The notes under the pieces: model-generated
The model's database searches: none
The model's input: only the letters and a program-made list of their open reading frames with translations
Told to the model about the DNA's origin: nothing
In this document: positions 60,791 to 64,000 of the stretch, in pieces
Position numbering within the stretch: position 1 is the stretch's first letter
Layout: each line of letters starts with the position of its first letter
NCBI RefSeq assembly: GCF_036173125.1
Contig: NZ_CP108054.1
Coordinates: forward strand, 992,001-1,056,000
Direction: 5' to 3'
DNA length: 64,000 bases
DNA from: Streptomyces sp. NBC_00286
GTDB lineage: Bacteria; Actinomycetota; Actinomycetes; Streptomycetales; Streptomycetaceae
Translations under genes and position numbers: made by a program

Positions 60791-61525
60791 TCAGAACGCG
60801 GTGTAGCCGCCGTCCACGGGAAGCACTGCACCGGTGACGTATGACGACTCCGGGCCGGCGAGGAAGAGGATCGCGTCGGCGATCTCTTCGGGGGTGGCGA
60901 GTCGGCGGAGTGGGATGGAGTCCTCTCTCTCGCGACGGTAGGCCGTGGGGTCGGGGCGTCGCTGGATCGAAGCCTCGATGACCGGCGTTACGGTCAGGCC
61001 GGGGGCCACCACGTTGACGCGGATGTTGCGGGGCGCCCATTCGATGGCTGCGCCGCGCGCGAGGGCGATGAGGCCGCCCTTGGCGGCGGAGTACAGGGTC
61101 TGGTTCGGCATGCCGACCATGCCGAGGCGCGAGCTGACGCACACCATCGATGCCCCCGACTCGGGCGCCAGCGGCATGAGGTGCTTCATGACCAGGAAGG
61201 CGCTCAGGAGGTTGCTGTCGAGGACGTCGCGTGCGTCGTCGGCCGTCGTCTCTTCTAGCGGGCTGGACCGTTGGAGTCCGTGGCAGAGGACGACCACTCC
61301 CACTCCGTCCAGGTGATCCGCCGCTCGATCGGCGAGCTCGGAGACGAAGGCCTCGTCGTTTAGGTCTCCTGCGAGGTAGAGATCGTCCGGATGGGCCTCG
61401 GGCGGCTCGGGTCGCCGTCCGGTGAGCAGGAGGTTGGCGCCCTCGCGGCGGAAGCGGGAGGCGACCGCCTGGCCGATGCCGCTCGATGCTCCGGTGATCA
61501 CGGCGTTGACGCCCTGCAGTCTCAT
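60791..61525 (-). CDS. Short-chain dehydrogenase/reductase
   Basis: The 244-residue classical SDR has the cofactor motif TGASSGIGQAVA (residues 10-21), the VLCHGLQ strand, the catalytic Ser in VCVSSRLGMVGMPNQTLYSAAKGGLIAL with YxxxK near 146, and the C-terminal SSYVTGAVLPVDGGYTAF typical of ketoacyl/3-hydroxy reductases. ATG 61525 with GAGG upstream is preferred; ATG 61567 would add 14 residues. Its substrate is unknown. It is upstream-adjacent to the FAD oxidoreductase in the same orientation, 101 bp away. Confidence 0.93.
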   Translation of the reverse strand: MRLQGVNAVITGASSGIGQAVASRFRREGANLLLTGRRPEPPEAHPDDLYLAGDLNDEAFVSELADRAADHLDGVGVVVLCHGLQRSSPLEETTADDARDVLDSNLLSAFLVMKHLMPLAPESGASMVCVSSRLGMVGMPNQTLYSAAKGGLIALARGAAIEWAPRNIRVNVVAPGLTVTPVIEASIQRRPDPTAYRREREDSIPLRRLATPEEIADAILFLAGPESSYVTGAVLPVDGGYTAF

Positions 61526-61626
61526 GTACGTACGTTCCTCGTCAGTCTTCGGGCGGGTGGGCGCCACGGGGACTTCCCGCGACTTTGCGGAGATGTCCCC
61601 GTGGTGTCACCACCGTCGGCGTCGGC

Positions 61627-62910
61627 TCAGAGCAGCCTGTCCTTCGCCTTGTAGTAGGCCCCGCCAAACGGCAGGAACCAGGGCGTGCCGTTGTAGAAGG
61701 GGACGGGGACCTTCGGGAAGCCGAAGCCGCGCAGCGGGTTGGCCTCCGGCTTGCCGTCCATCATCTCGGCGACCGCACGGCCCATGTACGTGGCCATCTG
61801 GACGCCGTGACCGCAGTACCCCATCGAGTAGTACAGGCCGTTGACCTCGCCCGCGTGCGGGATGCGGTCCCAGGAGAAGCCGACCATGCCGCCCCACACG
61901 TAGTCGATGCGCACCCCCGCGAGCTGCGGGAAGATCTCGGTCATCTCCCGCTTGAGGATGTCGCCGCTCTTGATGTCGGAGGCCGGGTTGGAGGGGGCGA
62001 AGCGTGCCCGGCCGCCGAAGGCGAGGCGGTTGTCGGGGGTGAGGCGGACGTAGTGGCCGACATTCTTGTGGGCGACCATCAAGCGGCCGTTCGGGATGAG
62101 TTCCTTGGCACGTGCCTCGCCGAGCGGCTCGGTGACGATGATGAAGCTGCCGACGTTGATGAGCCGCTTGCGGAACCACGGCATCGACTTGTCGGTGTAG
62201 GCGTCCGTCGCCGCCATGACCTGCTTGGCTCGGATGGTGCCGTGCATGGTCTCCACCACGAAGCCGCCGCCGGGGAGGGGGGTGAGGCCGGTGGCGGCGT
62301 TGCGCTCGTGGATCTCGGCGCCGGCCCGCTCGGCGGCGTCCGCCAGGCCGCCGACGAACTTGCCCACGTGCAGGCCCGCGCTGAGCGGGTCGAGCAGGGC
62401 GCCGTGGTAGTAGTCCGTGCCGAGCTCGGCCCGCAGTTCGCTCTTGCTCAGGACGATCGTCTCGTGGCCGAAGTTGTCGGCCAGGTCGCGCTGCTTGGCC
62501 TGCAAGCCGTCGAAGTGCTGGGGCTTGCAGACCAGGCCGAGGCGCCCGGCGCGATTGAAGTCGCAGTCGATCTGTTCCTTCTGCGTGAGGTCCTCGACTA
62601 CGTCGACCGCCTCGCGGAAGGCGTTGTACAGCTCGAGTGCGCGCTCCTGGCCGTAACGTTTGCGGGCCTCGGCGGGACTGATGGTGATGCCCTGGGTGCA
62701 CATGCTGCCGTTGCGTCCGGAGGCGCCCGAGCCGACCTTGTCCTTCTCGACGAGGACGACGCGGGCGCCCTTGCGGGCGGCGTGGTAGGCGGTGGACAGG
62801 CCGGTGAGGCCGCCGCCGATGACCACTACGTCCGCCTCGTCGGGCAGGTCCTTTCCGGACCGGTCGGGCAGGGCGGGGGCGGTGTCGAGCCAGTAGGGGA
62901 TCTGCTTCAT
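61627..62910 (-). CDS. FAD-dependent amine oxidoreductase (DadA/PuuB-like)
   Basis: The 427-residue flavoprotein begins at ATG 62910 (GAGGA upstream). FAD-binding fold: ADVVVIGGGLTGLSTAYHAARKGARVVLVEKDKVGSGASGRNGS, residues 27-70, with the DAO signature. FGGRARFAP, VWGGMVGFSWDRIPHAGE and YYSMGYCGHGVQMATYMGR are the C-terminal cofactor-binding signatures. The pattern agrees with the DadA/GlpO/PuuB group, which oxidise amines such as gamma-glutamylputrescine, sarcosine or D-amino acids. It lies in a minus-strand run with a haloacid dehalogenase and an aldo/keto reductase. Substrate undetermined. Confidence 0.92.
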   Translation of the reverse strand: MKQIPYWLDTAPALPDRSGKDLPDEADVVVIGGGLTGLSTAYHAARKGARVVLVEKDKVGSGASGRNGSMCTQGITISPAEARKRYGQERALELYNAFREAVDVVEDLTQKEQIDCDFNRAGRLGLVCKPQHFDGLQAKQRDLADNFGHETIVLSKSELRAELGTDYYHGALLDPLSAGLHVGKFVGGLADAAERAGAEIHERNAATGLTPLPGGGFVVETMHGTIRAKQVMAATDAYTDKSMPWFRKRLINVGSFIIVTEPLGEARAKELIPNGRLMVAHKNVGHYVRLTPDNRLAFGGRARFAPSNPASDIKSGDILKREMTEIFPQLAGVRIDYVWGGMVGFSWDRIPHAGEVNGLYYSMGYCGHGVQMATYMGRAVAEMMDGKPEANPLRGFGFPKVPVPFYNGTPWFLPFGGAYYKAKDRLL

Positions 62911-62949
62911 GGCGTGCGTCCTCACATCGTGCGTGTCGTACCGGTGTTG

Positions 62950-63615
62950 TCAGCAGCCGAGCAGCGCCGGCAGGCCCGACAGGTCGGGCAGCTCGTCGTA
63001 GGGCTGGTAGTCGGCGCTGCCCAGGCGCCCGTAGCGGTTGATCCACACGCGGCGCTTCAGGCCGAGGTCGCGGGTCGGGATGTGGTCGTACTCCCAGCCC
63101 TGGGCGGTGTGGATGACCTGGGAGGGCTCGACGCCCATGGTCTTGAAGGCGTGCTCGAAGGTCTGACGGTCCGGCTTGTAGGCGCGGGCCTGCTGGGCGG
63201 TGATGACGTAGTCGAAGTCGACGCCGATGTTCTCGACGTTCCGCGCGATCAGGTTGTCGTCGGTGTTGGAGATGATGGCGATCTCGTACTTGCTCTTCAG
63301 CGCACGCAGCGCGTCCGGGACCTCAGGGAACGGGCCGAAGGTGGGCACGGCCTCGACGAGGGCGTCGCCGTCGGAGGTGCGGTACTCCAGGCCGTGCAGG
63401 CGCATGGCGTTGCGCAGGCTGGAGTGCAGGATCTCGTGGTACGGGCGGTAGGCCTCCAGGACGGCCTGGAAGCGCATGACGCGGAAGTCGTCGAGGAACT
63501 CGTCGACGTCCAGGTTGTCCAGGTCGAGCCGGTCCTCGAGGACCTTCAGGGTCGTGGGGCCGAGCTGGAAGTTGATGAGGGTGGCGTAGGCGTCGAAGGT
63601 GACGATCTCTCGCAT
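62950..63615 (-). CDS. Haloacid dehalogenase-type II hydrolase
   Basis: The 221-residue HAD protein has the nucleophile motif VTFDAYATLINF (Asp8), motif II IAIISNTDDNLIARN near 112, the Lys motif QQARAYKPDRQTFEHAF near 142, and motif IV VIHTAQGWEYDHIPTRDLG near 166. The YATL variant and the WEYDHIP region are typical of (S)-2-haloacid dehalogenases and related phosphatases. It is 40 bp upstream of the FAD oxidoreductase start on the same strand, so co-transcription is likely. A phosphonate or haloacid substrate is possible but not shown. Confidence 0.92.
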   Translation of the reverse strand: MREIVTFDAYATLINFQLGPTTLKVLEDRLDLDNLDVDEFLDDFRVMRFQAVLEAYRPYHEILHSSLRNAMRLHGLEYRTSDGDALVEAVPTFGPFPEVPDALRALKSKYEIAIISNTDDNLIARNVENIGVDFDYVITAQQARAYKPDRQTFEHAFKTMGVEPSQVIHTAQGWEYDHIPTRDLGLKRRVWINRYGRLGSADYQPYDELPDLSGLPALLGC

Positions 63616-63660
63616 GGTGTTCAGCCTCGATTCGCGGGTGGAGTAAGGGAGTTGGGGAGG

Positions 63661-64000
63661 TCAGACGACTTGCTCGCCGGGGGTGGCGATCGCGTCGAGT
63701 GCGGCCAGGTCGGCCGCGTCGGGGATCCAGTCGGCCGCCGCCGCGTTGGCGGTGACCTGCTCGGGGGTCATGGCACCGCAGATGACGGAGCCGACGGCGG
63801 GCAGGGCGGCCAGTCCGCCCACGGCCACCTGGAGGAGCGTCAGGCCGCGTTCGGCGCCGTACGCGGTGAGCGCCTCGACCTTGTCGAGGGCCTCGTCGGT
63901 CAGCCAGCCCTGCCGCCAGGACAGCCGGCTGCCGGGCGGGGGCTGCTCGCCGCGCCGGTACTTGCCGCTGAGCAGGCCGTTCGCGAGGGGGTAGTACGGC
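63661..64000 (-). CDS. Aldo/keto reductase (C-terminal part)
   Basis: The minus strand reads PYYPLANGLLSGKYRRGEQP at the window edge, then LTLLQVAVGGLAALPAVGSV, ICGAMTPEQVTANAAAADWI and a C-terminal LAALDAIA, with stop TGA at 63661-63663. This is the C-terminal ~110 residues of an aldo/keto reductase of the YghZ/Tas-like type, which bind NADPH in the PL(A)NG-LLSGKY and VGSVICGAM-type segments. The start lies beyond the window. It precedes the haloacid dehalogenase in a same-strand run. Confidence 0.9.
   Translation of the reverse strand, partial: PYYPLANGLLSGKYRRGEQPPPGSRLSWRQGWLTDEALDKVEALTAYGAERGLTLLQVAVGGLAALPAVGSVICGAMTPEQVTANAAAADWIPDAADLAALDAIATPGEQVV

Overview
The window is very GC-rich DNA with GTG starts, tightly overlapping operons and gene families typical of Streptomyces (SigE-family and ECF42 sigma factors, an actinobacterial Pmt mannosyltransferase, Methyltransf_19, MOSC, GlxA-type regulators). 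It reads as a chromosomal, partly accessory region of a Streptomyces species. Assignments below come from reading the sequence and from family knowledge; no database search was run.

Layout: 1-5040 is a polyol or inositol-type catabolic cluster (LacI repressor, divergent isomerase - MFS sugar porter - Gfo/Idh/MocA dehydrogenase - second isomerase) with a perfect 16-bp operator palindrome, ending in an 8-bp tandem repeat and a strong terminator. 5363-11432 holds a SigE-family sigma factor with a putative membrane partner, a Pmt protein mannosyltransferase, a GNAT gene overlapping an IF-1 paralogue, a NADAR protein and one frameshifted small gene. 11593-16175 is a zone of decay (5'-truncated HAD phosphatase, frameshifted SIS protein, ISL3 transposase remnant) with intact genes between.

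17308-24163 is the most interesting part: a four-gene, overlapping minus-strand operon made of a Trypco1-like small protein, a trypsin-like protease with VMAP-type C-terminus, a MoxR AAA+ ATPase, and an 1114-residue SAV_2336-type protein that fuses a vWA-like domain, a degenerate protein kinase and a ParA/MinD-like domain. It matches the vWA-MoxR-VMAP ternary NTP-dependent conflict systems predicted computationally in multicellular bacteria. It lies between transposon remnants (ISL3 at about 16 kb, IS607 at about 25.6-26.2 kb), as expected of a mobile defence island.

26.2-34.8 kb holds a GlxA-type regulator with a divergent MFS transporter, a DGPF/YciI protein paired with an ECF42 sigma factor, broken genes (amidohydrolase, taurine-type ABC transporter, sigma factor, integrase), a MerR regulator and an RlmA/TlrB-like rRNA methyltransferase. 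34858-39414 encodes a 1518-residue protein of unknown function. 39.5-46.6 kb holds an NAD-dependent reductase, an APC permease with a divergent GlxA regulator, and a TetR-controlled MFS/FAD-monooxygenase operon of drug-resistance type. 46.7-55.8 kb is a plant-polysaccharide utilisation cluster (secreted beta-propeller hydrolase, GH42 beta-galactosidase, ABC importer, LacI regulator). 56.0-59.7 kb is a van-like cell-wall locus (VanJ-like membrane EEP enzyme, VanY-like carboxypeptidase, OmpR/HK two-component pair) without vanHAX. The end holds a RibD-type reductase, an SDR, and a minus-strand run of FAD oxidoreductase, haloacid dehalogenase and aldo/keto reductase.
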